From contig JALRJD010000375.1 in assembly GCA_023255165.1 (NCBI GenBank), positions 1-5,528 of the forward strand: DNA of 5,528 nt, read 5' to 3'. Below the pieces are notes generated by a model. The model worked only from the letters and a program-made list of their open reading frames with translations. It had not been told where the DNA came from and did not search any database. Position 1 is the first letter of the stretch. Each line of letters opens with the position of its first letter. Made by a program: the position numbers and the translations under genes. Of this stretch, positions 1-5,528 are shown in pieces. The DNA is from Porticoccaceae bacterium. GTDB taxonomy: Bacteria > Pseudomonadota > Gammaproteobacteria > Pseudomonadales > Porticoccaceae.

Positions 1-54
1 CTAGTTGTAATTAGCTGGTTCAGACTAATCTGACCCTGCTGCAAAAGCCAAAAC

Positions 55-88
55 CTAAAACGGGCCTGAATAATCAGGCCCGTTTTAG
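55..88 (-). terminator. Strong intrinsic terminator, probably bidirectional
   Basis: A perfect 15-bp inverted repeat (arms 55-69 and 74-88) encloses a 4-nt loop. The stem core is GC-rich (CGGGCC/GGCCCG) and is flanked by AAAA on the left and TTTT on the right, so both strands carry a U-run at the 3' side of the hairpin. It begins about 32 bp past the stop codon of the sugar transporter gene, where a terminator is expected. The symmetry suggests it could also stop a convergent transcript from the left, but no gene can be identified there. The hairpin is seen directly; termination is inferred from its form and place. Confidence 0.9.
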
Positions 89-119
89 CTTGTCACAGAT
101 TTTTAGCGTTAGCTTTTAT

Positions 120-1340
120 CTATTCAGCTTTGGCTCCGCGCAATGCATACCAACCGATATAAATGTAGCAAACCAGCGGCACAATAAAGCTCATCTGAAT
201 GCCAATGCTGTCCGCCGCCACACCCTGCACCAATGGCACCAACGCACCACCGACAATTGCCTGACAAACAAAGCCAGAACCTTTACTGGTCATTGAGCCA
301 AGACCCTTAACCGCAAGAGTGAAAATGGTCGGGAACATAATCGAGTTAAAGAAGCCAACCGCCAGAATCGACCACATGGCGACATCGCCGCTGGTGTTCA
401 TACTGACAGCAATCATCACCACCGCAATCAGCGCATTAACGGCCAGATATTTGGTATCGGCGATATAGTTCATCAACGCCGCACCCACCAGACGACCGAC
501 CATTGCAGCACCCCAGTAATAAGCAACCATCTCACCAGCCGCTTCTGTGCTCAGACCAGCGATGGAGCTTTCGGAGAAATAGTTAACCAGAAAGCTGCCG
601 ATGGAAACTTCGCCGCCCACATAGAGGAAGATAGCCAGCGCACCCAGCACCAGATGACGGTGATTCCAGACGCTGTCGCCATTGTCTTCAACGCTTTCAA
701 CATGAGTCAAAATCGGCAATTTGATGCTGCGGAAAACCAGCGCCGCGACAACCAGCAGAGCGGCAATCATCAGATAAGGTCCCTGGACCGCCGATGCATC
801 CGCAGCCACCACACCAAGAATCAGCGCGGCACCGACAATTGGGCCCACGGTGGTGCCAAAGGAGTTGGCTGCCTGCGCCAGGTTAAGGCGGCTGGCCGCG
901 GTCTGCTCAGGCCCCAGCGCTGCGACGTAGGGGTTTGCCGCAACCTGAAGAATGGTAATGCCACTGGCCAACACAAAGAAACCCAACAGAAACAGCGCAT
1001 AGAGATGCAGACTGGCAGAGGGGTAAAACAGACAGCAACCCGCCGCGGTGGTCAACAGACCAATCACGATGCCCTGCTGGTAACCGACCTTGTCAATTAA
1101 CCTGCCGGCAAAGGGCGACACAATAAAGTAGGCACCAAAGAAACAGAACTGCACCAACATTGCCTGGGTGTAATTCAGGTCAAATGACTCTTTTAAAAAT
1201 GGAATCAGAATATCGTTTAAAACGGTGATAAAGCCCCAGAAGAAAAACAGACAGGTCATCGCGATAAATGCGAATGTTTGCTTGCCCTGAACCTGACCTT
1301 CTGCAACTGCTGCTGAACTATCGGCTGGTGAACCTGCCAT
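120..1340 (-). CDS. FucP-like sugar:proton symporter (MFS, FHS family)
   Basis: This is an inner-membrane transporter of 406 residues, the usual length for the fucose/glucose/galactose/GlcNAc branch of the major facilitator superfamily, predicted to import a sugar with protons. Family signatures are clear: WGFITVLNDIL at 35-45 in helix 1, FAGRLIDKVGY at 77-87 (the MFS loop 2-3 motif), LQVAANPYVAALGPE at 131-145 followed by SRLNLAQAANSFGTT at 150-164, GGEVSIGSFLVNYF at 242-255, and the second-half stretch FNSIMFPTIFTLAVKGLG at 331-348. Hydrophobic segments occur throughout, with a polar central loop at about 210-228. Asp43 lines up with the essential Asp46 of E. coli FucP, but the position of FucP Glu135 is Gln132 here, as I recall for glucose/galactose and NagP-type relatives, so L-fucose is unlikely to be the substrate. 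The ATG has a good Shine-Dalgarno sequence. No sugar catabolic gene is visible nearby, so the substrate stays open. Family is secure, specificity is not. Confidence 0.93.
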   Translation of the reverse strand: MAGSPADSSAAVAEGQVQGKQTFAFIAMTCLFFFWGFITVLNDILIPFLKESFDLNYTQAMLVQFCFFGAYFIVSPFAGRLIDKVGYQQGIVIGLLTTAAGCCLFYPSASLHLYALFLLGFFVLASGITILQVAANPYVAALGPEQTAASRLNLAQAANSFGTTVGPIVGAALILGVVAADASAVQGPYLMIAALLVVAALVFRSIKLPILTHVESVEDNGDSVWNHRHLVLGALAIFLYVGGEVSIGSFLVNYFSESSIAGLSTEAAGEMVAYYWGAAMVGRLVGAALMNYIADTKYLAVNALIAVVMIAVSMNTSGDVAMWSILAVGFFNSIMFPTIFTLAVKGLGSMTSKGSGFVCQAIVGGALVPLVQGVAADSIGIQMSFIVPLVCYIYIGWYALRGAKAE

Positions 1341-1344
1341 GTGA

Positions 1345-1351
1345 CCCCCTC
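1345..1351 (-). promoter_or_regulatory. Ribosome binding site of the sugar transporter gene
   Basis: On the minus strand GAGGGGG lies just before the ATG. Counting from its GAGG core, the spacer is 7 nt. This supports the chosen start at 1340. Confidence 0.7.
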
Positions 1352-1379
1352 GGTTAAATTATTTTAAAAGGTTGTTGTT

Positions 1380-1406
1380 ATTGTATGTTTGCTGTCTCCA
1401 GCTTAA
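1380..1406 (-). promoter_or_regulatory. Weak candidate promoter for the sugar transporter gene
   Basis: On the minus strand TACAAT (1380-1385) matches five of six bases of the sigma-70 -10 box. The best upstream partner is TTAAGC (1401-1406), a poor -35 match at a short 15-bp spacing. The site lies 40-66 bp before the start codon in the gap after a terminator-like hairpin, which is where a promoter would be needed. A weak -35 would fit an activator-dependent promoter. This is a visual call only. Confidence 0.3.
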
Positions 1407-1417
1407 GGCGCGGCCTG

Positions 1418-1427
1418 TGAATATTCA
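1418..1427. promoter_or_regulatory. Possible operator palindrome TGAATATTCA
   Basis: A perfect 10-bp palindrome lies about 12 bp upstream of the candidate -35 of the transporter gene. It contains a TGTGA half-site at its left (1416-1420), but the matching TCACA half is absent, so it is not a convincing CRP site. Its place suits a regulator-binding site, but AT-rich 10-bp palindromes also occur by chance. Confidence 0.2.
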
Positions 1428-1468
1428 ACTGTTGTTGCGATAAGTGGGGCGATCTTTGCGCTTGTATA

Positions 1469-1524
1469 GCAGGTTATCGGCAGCAGATTATCGATAGCAG
1501 CTTATCGATAGCGGCGCAAAAATA
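1469..1524. repeat. 14-bp tandem repeat, three copies plus a degenerate fourth
   Basis: Three adjacent 14-bp units start at 1469, 1483 and 1497 and follow the pattern GCAG-N-TTATCG-R-Y/T-A. Units 2 and 3 (GCAGATTATCGATA and GCAGCTTATCGATA) differ by one base, and unit 1 (GCAGGTTATCGGCA) differs from them by three. A fourth unit (1511-1524) keeps only the GC-G start and the ATA end. Units 2 and 3 each carry the 8-bp palindrome TATCGATA. The repeat fills the gap between the mocA-like and transporter genes, beside the terminator-like hairpin. Role unknown: it may be replication slippage or a set of spaced protein-binding sites about 1.3 helical turns apart. Confidence 0.65.
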
Positions 1525-1539
1525 GCGGCTGAACCCGCT
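1518..1539 (-). terminator. Possible intrinsic terminator of the molybdenum hydroxylase operon
   Basis: Just past the stop of the mocA-like gene the minus strand reads AGCGG-GTTCAG-CCGCT, a 5-bp GC-rich stem with a 6-nt loop, followed by A and then five T. The position is right (10 bp after the stop codon) and the U-run is present, but the stem is short, so termination may be partial and some read-through into the transporter gene is possible. Confidence 0.5.
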
Positions 1540-1548
1540 CTCTCCGAT

Positions 1549-2133
1549 CTAGCGGTTATAACGAGCCCAATCTTGCCGCGTATCTATATCCAGCGCCGCG
1601 GCGGGAAGTTCAATTTCGATAATCTCTCGATCAGGCTGATTTAAAAGTTGTTTTGCACCGCTGTCACCAGACAGCTCGCCCAGCTGTTCAAACAGCGTTG
1701 CGGGAAACAGCGTCGGCACACCACGCTTGCCAGCATAAACAGCGGCGACTATTTTGTCGCCACCAACTCGGTTGTGATAAAAGGCATCCAACAGCTGCAT
1801 AAGGTGCTCACTGGTGACGGCAATCTGATCCGCCAGCAGAACACAAACAGCGTCGTAATCAAGGTCAAGACTTCGCACCCCCAGCGCGATGGATGAGCCC
1901 AGACCGTCGGCCCAATTGTCATTCACCATCACAGCAGCGCCTGATATAACAGGCTCAATCAATTCACGGTTGGCGCCCAATACCACATAAACCTGGCCCG
2001 GCATTAACCTGTTGGCTTTATCAATGCAGTGCTGCAGCAGCGGTTTGCCACGGTACATCAGCAACTGTTTGGCGGAGCCGAAACGGCTTGAAGCGCCGGC
2101 GGCAAGAATCAGAAAAGCGATATTCCGGGTCAC
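1549..2133 (-). CDS. mocA: MocA-like molybdenum cofactor cytidylyltransferase
   Basis: A cytoplasmic nucleotidyltransferase (NTP_transf_3/MobA-like fold) of 194 residues, the normal length. It is predicted to join CMP from CTP to molybdopterin, making the cytosine dinucleotide cofactor used by bacterial xanthine-oxidase-family enzymes. The N-terminal nucleotide-binding loop is LAAGASSRFGSAKQLL (10-25). LAAG rather than LAGG, and GLGSS at 77-81, are the positions by which CTP-using MocA is known to differ from GTP-using MobA, and both favour MocA. The metal-binding region is LLADQIAV (99-106), with Asp102 the likely ligand; relatives usually have DQP, so Ile104 is slightly unusual. The gene starts with GTG, which overlaps the xdhC stop as GTGA; only a weak GAGA-type ribosome binding site precedes it, so translation is probably coupled to xdhC. 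It is the last gene of the molybdenum hydroxylase unit, which supports a job in cofactor supply to that enzyme. Nucleotide preference is inferred, not proven. Confidence 0.87.
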   Translation of the reverse strand: MTRNIAFLILAAGASSRFGSAKQLLMYRGKPLLQHCIDKANRLMPGQVYVVLGANRELIEPVISGAAVMVNDNWADGLGSSIALGVRSLDLDYDAVCVLLADQIAVTSEHLMQLLDAFYHNRVGGDKIVAAVYAGKRGVPTLFPATLFEQLGELSGDSGAKQLLNQPDREIIEIELPAAALDIDTRQDWARYNR

Positions 2134-3203
2134 TGGGTCTCGCGTAACTGGGCGTTTGCAGTGAGGACATTATTTAACGACTGCCCGCTGGCGCCCTGCA
2201 ATACCGCGTGGCACTCGGCCAGAATCGACAGTGCAATGCCCTCGGGCAACTCCGCCCCAAGATCAAAGCCGGCGGGGCTGGCAATGGGCATAGCCAACGG
2301 CTGGCTGTCCAGTTGCGCCAGCTGCAAAACCTGTTGTCGACGGGAAGCTGGCCCGAGCAGAGCAAGATAGTTTAATCCTGTGCCCTGTAACCGTTTTAGC
2401 GCCTCGGCATCCATTTGCAGATTGTGCGACATTACCACCGCCGCATCCCAGTGCCCGGCCATTGGCTGCTCAAGCAGCTGTTCCAATGGTTGACGCAGAA
2501 TATGATCGGCCGCGAGAAAATAATCACGCCGCGCATTGGCGGGTCTTGAATCCCAAACCGTTACGGTCCAACCCAGATTTTTTGCCAGGGCCACCATCGG
2601 CTGCGCATCGACACCGCCACCGACAATTAACAGATGGGGCGGTGGGGAGAGTGGAGTTTGCAACCAGACCTGGCCACCCTGCTCGACCAGCTCGGCGCGA
2701 TATTTGTCGCGAGTATTTGTATGAACGTCAACAACATCAATATCGGCATAAGCGTGCCACTCTGCGGCCACCACGCCGGCCGTTTCTGTGGTGACAAGCT
2801 GTCGATAGAAGCCTTTGCCGGCAGCGCTTAAATGATCATGCACCAGATCAAGCGAGAGATAGTTGAGTTCGGGAAGGATCGGCTGCAACAGAATATGCAC
2901 TGTGCCGCCACACCCAATGCCAAGCTGAAACGAGATATCGTCTTCGTCACTGCCGTCGTAGGTCAGTGTCAGGGCCGTTTTACTGCGCATAACCCGCGCC
3001 GCCTGGCGCTGAATATCCGCCTCCAGGCAGCCGCCGCTGAGCAGCCCAAATTGCTGACCGAGATCATTAAACAACATCATCGCCCCGGCCTTGCGATAGC
3101 AGGGGCCCTCGGTTTTATAGACGGTGCCAAGCACCCAGAGATGTTTGTCGCGCAGCGGATACCAGTCCCGCAGCAGCTGCATCAAATGATTATTCATAGG
3201 CAC
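2130..3203 (-). CDS. xdhC: XdhC-family molybdenum cofactor chaperone
   Basis: This cytoplasmic maturation factor has 357 residues and both domains of the family. The N-terminal XdhC/CoxI domain shows VLGTVYKTEGPCYRKAGAMM (24-43), GLLSGGCLEADIQRQA (53-68) with Cys59, and GIGCGGTVHILLQP (95-108) with Cys98. The C-terminal Rossmann domain starts with LLIVGGGVDAQPMVALAKNL (191-210), continues with AAVVMSHNLQMDAEAL (254-269) and ends with ASPAGFDLGAELPEGIALSI (308-327). Family members bind the molybdenum cofactor, shield it, and assist its sulfuration and insertion into xanthine-dehydrogenase-type enzymes. The gene lies about 30 bp after the large-subunit gene and overlaps the mocA-like gene by 4 bp, so it is probably the dedicated chaperone of this enzyme. 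The first possible codon is GTG at 3203; an in-frame ATG two codons later (3197) is an equally good start, and neither has a clear Shine-Dalgarno sequence. Family call is secure; the exact start is not. Confidence 0.93.
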   Translation of the reverse strand: MPMNNHLMQLLRDWYPLRDKHLWVLGTVYKTEGPCYRKAGAMMLFNDLGQQFGLLSGGCLEADIQRQAARVMRSKTALTLTYDGSDEDDISFQLGIGCGGTVHILLQPILPELNYLSLDLVHDHLSAAGKGFYRQLVTTETAGVVAAEWHAYADIDVVDVHTNTRDKYRAELVEQGGQVWLQTPLSPPPHLLIVGGGVDAQPMVALAKNLGWTVTVWDSRPANARRDYFLAADHILRQPLEQLLEQPMAGHWDAAVVMSHNLQMDAEALKRLQGTGLNYLALLGPASRRQQVLQLAQLDSQPLAMPIASPAGFDLGAELPEGIALSILAECHAVLQGASGQSLNNVLTANAQLRETQ

Positions 3204-3230
3204 AAGTCTAGCAGCCGCGCGGGATTTTAA

Positions 3231-5480
3231 TTAGCTCAGTTTCAGTGGCAGATGGCGCAAACGCTGACCAGTCGCCTTAAATACCGCATTGGCCACTGCC
3301 GGCGCCAGCGGCGGCAGGCCGGGCTCGCCGACACCTTCCGGATGCTCCTGACTGGCCACAATATGCACCTCAACTTTGGGCGCATCGGCCATGCGCAAGA
3401 TCGGGTAATCGTGGAAATTACTCTGCTGCACGGCGCCGTCCTTGAAGGTGATTTCTCCGTAAAGCGCAGCGGTCAGGCCATACATAATGCCACCCTCAAC
3501 CGCATCGCGAACAATACCCGGATTGACCACCGTGCCGCAATCGATCGCCGCGGTAACCCGGTGCACAATAATCTTGCCGCTCTCAACCGAGACCTCGGCA
3601 ATCTGCGCCACCGCCGAACCAAACGAACTGTGCGCCGCAATGCCGTGAAAATGGCCGCTCGGCAGCGGCTTGCCCCAACCGGCTTTCTCCGCCACCAGTT
3701 CAGTCACTTTGTACAGGCGCGGGTTATTTTGCATATTCACGAGCCGAAATTGCAGTTCATCCATACCGACACTGAGGGCCAACTCATCGATAAACGACTC
3801 TTTAAAGAATGCATTGGACGAATGTCCAACCGAGCGCCAGGCGCCGGTACGCAAACCCGGGTCTTTGGTGATATGGCGAACTTTTTTGTTTGGCGCGTCA
3901 TAGTCGCTGTAGATGCCGTCGCCAGAGGTGGGGTCAGCCACAAAGCGCTTGAATATCGGGTGCCCAAGCTTACTCAGCCAGTCGACAAAGCCTTTGTTTA
4001 AATAGTCTGGCGCCAGCACATCAACCCACTGGTCGAGCACATGGTCCATCACATTGGGGCCAACTCGACGCACCGCCCAGGTTTCAATCCGCCCCTCTGG
4101 AGACACACCAGCCTGCATGCGTGCGGCCGCCGGAGGACGATAAAAATCATTGCGCATATCGTCTTCACGACTCCACACCAGCTGGATATTGCGACCGGTT
4201 TTTTGTGCGATAACCACCGCCTCGGCGACCTCATCACCCAGGCCTCGACGACCAAATCCACCGCCCAAAAAGGCCGGGTGAACCTTCACCTTATCGGCAT
4301 CGAAATCACCGTAGTAGACCACGGCGCCGGCCGATGCCTGCACCGACTGGGTGCCGACATAAACCGCGCAGGCATCACCGTCAATCTCAACGGTGCAGTT
4401 CAGCGGTTCCATGGTGGCATGGGCCAGGTAGGGTGCGTAATAGTCTGCGCTAATAACATGCTGTGACTGGTCGAGCAGCTTGTCGCCCTCGCCCTCAAGA
4501 CAGCTCTCCAGACCTTTTTCATCGCTGTCGTCGAGTGTTTCGATAAAGTGGTTATAGAGGCCCTCCGATGACCAGCTGGCGAGCTCGGTTTTCCCCCAGG
4601 TCACCTCAACCGCGGATGCGGCCTTGCGCGCCTGCCAATAGCTCTCGGCAACCACCGCCACACCGTTGCGCAGCTCGACAACATCGACCACGCCGGGTTG
4701 CCGCAGAGCGGCAGAGCCATCAAAACTCACTACCGGCGCGCCGATTACCGGAGATCGCACCACCACCGCACGGAACAGATTGTCAACCTCAGCATCAATG
4801 CCAAAGCGGGCGGTACCAGTGGACTTGGCCAGCGCATCGAGACGCGGCCGTTCGCGGCCGATCTGATCAAACTGTTCCGGACGTCGCAAAGGAGAATTTT
4901 CCGGAATCGGCAAGCTTGCCGCCAGCGCAATAAAGTCGCTGTAGGCATAGTTCTTACCATCAACTGTCACCTGACCATTGGCCAACAGCAGTTTATCGAT
5001 CGGTTGATTGAGCTGACGTGCCGCAGCAGCGCGAATAGCCGCGGCGGCATCGGCGGCGGCCTGCCGAATTGGCAGATACTGGGCGCGGGTTGCATTACTG
5101 CCGCCGGTGGCCTGCATACCCATTTCCGGGTTTTTATAATCTTCATGGAGTGTCGCGTGACGCACATCAATTGCGGTGGGATCGACGCGCAGCTCCTCGG
5201 CGATCAAGGTGGTCAGGCCATCGAGAATACCCTGCCCCATTTCACTGCTCGGCAGATAAAAAACCACCTGATTGTCAGCGGTGATCTGGATAAATGAATT
5301 GGGCTCAAAGGCGCCGGCAACCGGTTGATAGCCAACGGTTTTTGCATCGCTGGTCGAACAGCCGACAATCAGGCCGCTGGCCACAGCACCAGTGGTAAGT
5401 AAAAACCGTCTTCTGGTGATGGACAGCTTGTTGGTAGAGAGCTTGTTGGTTGATAATTTATTGTCGGAAGTGTTGTTCAT
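3231..5480 (-). CDS. iorB: Molybdenum hydroxylase large subunit, IorB type, Tat-exported
   Basis: A 749-residue molybdopterin-binding subunit of the xanthine oxidase family, closest in style to isoquinoline 1-oxidoreductase beta and related aldehyde dehydrogenases. These hydroxylate a carbon with water-derived oxygen and pass electrons to a [2Fe-2S] partner. Seen in order: Tat motif TRRRFLL (22-28), hydrophobic stretch, and lipobox-like IVGC with Cys41; SSEMGQGILDGLTTLIAEEL (78-97); MQATGGSNATRAQ (122-134); the hammerhead region GTARFGIDAEVDNLFRAVVV (222-241); AHATMEPLNCTVEI (353-366); cofactor-binding GGGFGRRGLGDEVAEA (406-421); RTGAWRSVGHSSNAFFKESF (544-563); DCGTVVNPG (647-655); and GVGEPGLPPLAPAVANAVF (716-734), in which Glu719 is the expected catalytic glutamate. 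Length is typical and all motifs are intact. The start is firm: GGAGGG lies 6 nt upstream, and ATGA overlaps the stop of the preceding gene. Three NKLST/NKLSI pentapeptides precede the Tat motif, which is unusual. Substrate is unknown; IorB is a family label. Confidence 0.92.
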   Translation of the reverse strand: MNNTSDNKLSTNKLSTNKLSITRRRFLLTTGAVASGLIVGCSTSDAKTVGYQPVAGAFEPNSFIQITADNQVVFYLPSSEMGQGILDGLTTLIAEELRVDPTAIDVRHATLHEDYKNPEMGMQATGGSNATRAQYLPIRQAAADAAAAIRAAAARQLNQPIDKLLLANGQVTVDGKNYAYSDFIALAASLPIPENSPLRRPEQFDQIGRERPRLDALAKSTGTARFGIDAEVDNLFRAVVVRSPVIGAPVVSFDGSAALRQPGVVDVVELRNGVAVVAESYWQARKAASAVEVTWGKTELASWSSEGLYNHFIETLDDSDEKGLESCLEGEGDKLLDQSQHVISADYYAPYLAHATMEPLNCTVEIDGDACAVYVGTQSVQASAGAVVYYGDFDADKVKVHPAFLGGGFGRRGLGDEVAEAVVIAQKTGRNIQLVWSREDDMRNDFYRPPAAARMQAGVSPEGRIETWAVRRVGPNVMDHVLDQWVDVLAPDYLNKGFVDWLSKLGHPIFKRFVADPTSGDGIYSDYDAPNKKVRHITKDPGLRTGAWRSVGHSSNAFFKESFIDELALSVGMDELQFRLVNMQNNPRLYKVTELVAEKAGWGKPLPSGHFHGIAAHSSFGSAVAQIAEVSVESGKIIVHRVTAAIDCGTVVNPGIVRDAVEGGIMYGLTAALYGEITFKDGAVQQSNFHDYPILRMADAPKVEVHIVASQEHPEGVGEPGLPPLAPAVANAVFKATGQRLRHLPLKLS
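5418..5462 (-). repeat. 15-bp in-frame triplication coding NKLST-NKLST-NKLSI
   Basis: Three adjacent 15-bp units (5448-5462, 5433-5447, 5418-5432 in reading order) encode residues 7-21 of the large subunit, just before the twin-arginine motif. The second and third units share the exact 11-bp string AGCTTGTTGGT (plus strand) at 5440-5450 and 5425-5435, offset by 15 bp. The first unit keeps the amino acids but has different synonymous codons (AAT AAA TTA TCA against AAC AAG CTC TCT). It lengthens the polar n-region of the signal peptide. Confidence 0.85.
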
Positions 5481-5528
5481 GACTGACCCTCCATCGCCGC
5501 GGGGTCAAATATTTCCACCATCTCCTGC
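5477..5528 (-). CDS. C-terminal end of probable [2Fe-2S] small subunit (IorA-like), partial
   Basis: The minus strand is open from the right edge of the window to a TGA at 5477-5479, giving 16 residues, QEMVEIFDPAAMEGQS. The TGA overlaps the ATG of the large-subunit gene (ATGA), the pattern expected of a translationally coupled upstream gene. In this enzyme family the gene directly before iorB normally encodes a small protein of about 150 residues with two [2Fe-2S] clusters that accepts electrons from the molybdenum site. The visible tail holds no cluster cysteines, so the identity rests on position alone. The tail also carries the large subunit's ribosome binding site. Confidence 0.6.
   Translation of the reverse strand, partial: QEMVEIFDPAAMEGQS
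5487..5492 (-). promoter_or_regulatory. Ribosome binding site of the large-subunit gene
   Basis: GGAGGG on the minus strand, 6 nt before the ATG at 5480 and inside the end of the preceding coding region. It is the strongest such site in the window and fixes the start of the large subunit. Confidence 0.85.

Noticed and set aside
17..35. Imperfect hairpin at the left edge (CAGA/TCTG plus GGT/ACC with a one-base bulge)
   Set aside because: The stem is short and interrupted, with no U-run. The first 54 bp show short open frames only, and no gene end can be assigned.
90..296. Plus-strand open frame of 68 codons overlapping the transporter gene end
   Set aside because: It starts inside the terminator flank and runs antisense to the conserved C-terminus of the transporter. 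No ribosome binding site or domain is visible.
1416..1431. CRP site upstream of the sugar transporter gene
   Set aside because: Only the TGTGA half matches. The second half reads AACTG instead of TCACA, so the site is listed only as a weak palindrome.
1483..1510. TTATCGATA strings as DnaA boxes or a replication origin
   Set aside because: They do not fit the DnaA consensus TTATNCACA (the bases after TTAT differ), and there is no dnaA, dnaN or parAB gene and no AT-rich unwinding region nearby.
3252..4001. Long plus-strand open frame of 249 codons opposite the large-subunit gene
   Set aside because: It is antisense to a highly conserved enzyme-coding stretch, its translation is rich in Arg/His/Asn with no recognisable domain, and it has no convincing upstream signals. 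It is a shadow of GC-biased codons on the other strand.
4041..5297. Several overlapping plus-strand open frames of 66 to 199 codons
   Set aside because: All lie antisense to the intact large-subunit gene and resemble no family. The coding signal on the minus strand explains them.
3231..5480. Large subunit as a true xanthine dehydrogenase (XdhB)
   Set aside because: The Tat signal, the GGGFGRR and RTGAWRSVG motifs and the apparent two-subunit layout fit the IorB type. No FAD-binding subunit gene is present, and cytoplasmic xanthine dehydrogenases lack an export signal.

Overview
The window reads almost entirely on the minus strand and holds four complete genes plus the tail of a fifth. In transcription order (right to left) they are: the last 16 residues of a protein that is probably the [2Fe-2S] small subunit of a molybdenum hydroxylase; the large molybdopterin-binding subunit of that enzyme (IorB/isoquinoline 1-oxidoreductase type); an XdhC-family molybdenum cofactor chaperone; a MocA-like molybdopterin nucleotidyltransferase; and, after a 208-bp gap, a FucP-like sugar transporter of the major facilitator superfamily.

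The first four genes form a tight unit. The small-subunit stop overlaps the large-subunit start (ATGA), the large subunit is followed within about 30 bp by xdhC, and xdhC overlaps the mocA-like gene (GTGA). The unit makes biochemical sense. MocA-type proteins attach CMP to molybdopterin to give the cytosine dinucleotide cofactor, XdhC-type proteins bind and protect the cofactor and help its sulfuration and insertion, and IorA/IorB are the apoenzyme. The large subunit has a twin-arginine signal that is also lipobox-like, so the enzyme probably matures in the cytoplasm and is then exported folded, perhaps to be anchored to a membrane. Its substrate cannot be read from sequence; N-heteroaromatic compounds or aldehydes are typical of the family.

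The 208-bp gap holds a modest terminator-like hairpin after the mocA-like gene, a 14-bp tandem repeat and a weak promoter candidate for the transporter, so the transporter is probably a separate transcription unit. A very strong 15-bp hairpin, able to terminate transcription in both directions, closes the transporter gene. The leftmost 54 bp hold nothing I can assign.

The organism is probably a Gram-negative proteobacterium: Tat-dependent IorB enzymes, XdhC/MocA pairs and FHS-family sugar transporters fit this, and the moderately GC-rich composition and protein style suggest an aerobic, perhaps marine, gammaproteobacterium. That assignment is inference. All genes look intact, and I see no mobile element, RNA gene or CRISPR array. 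I do not see a new defence or mobile system; the more interesting features are small (signal-peptide repeat, intergenic repeat, accessory-gene arrangement).
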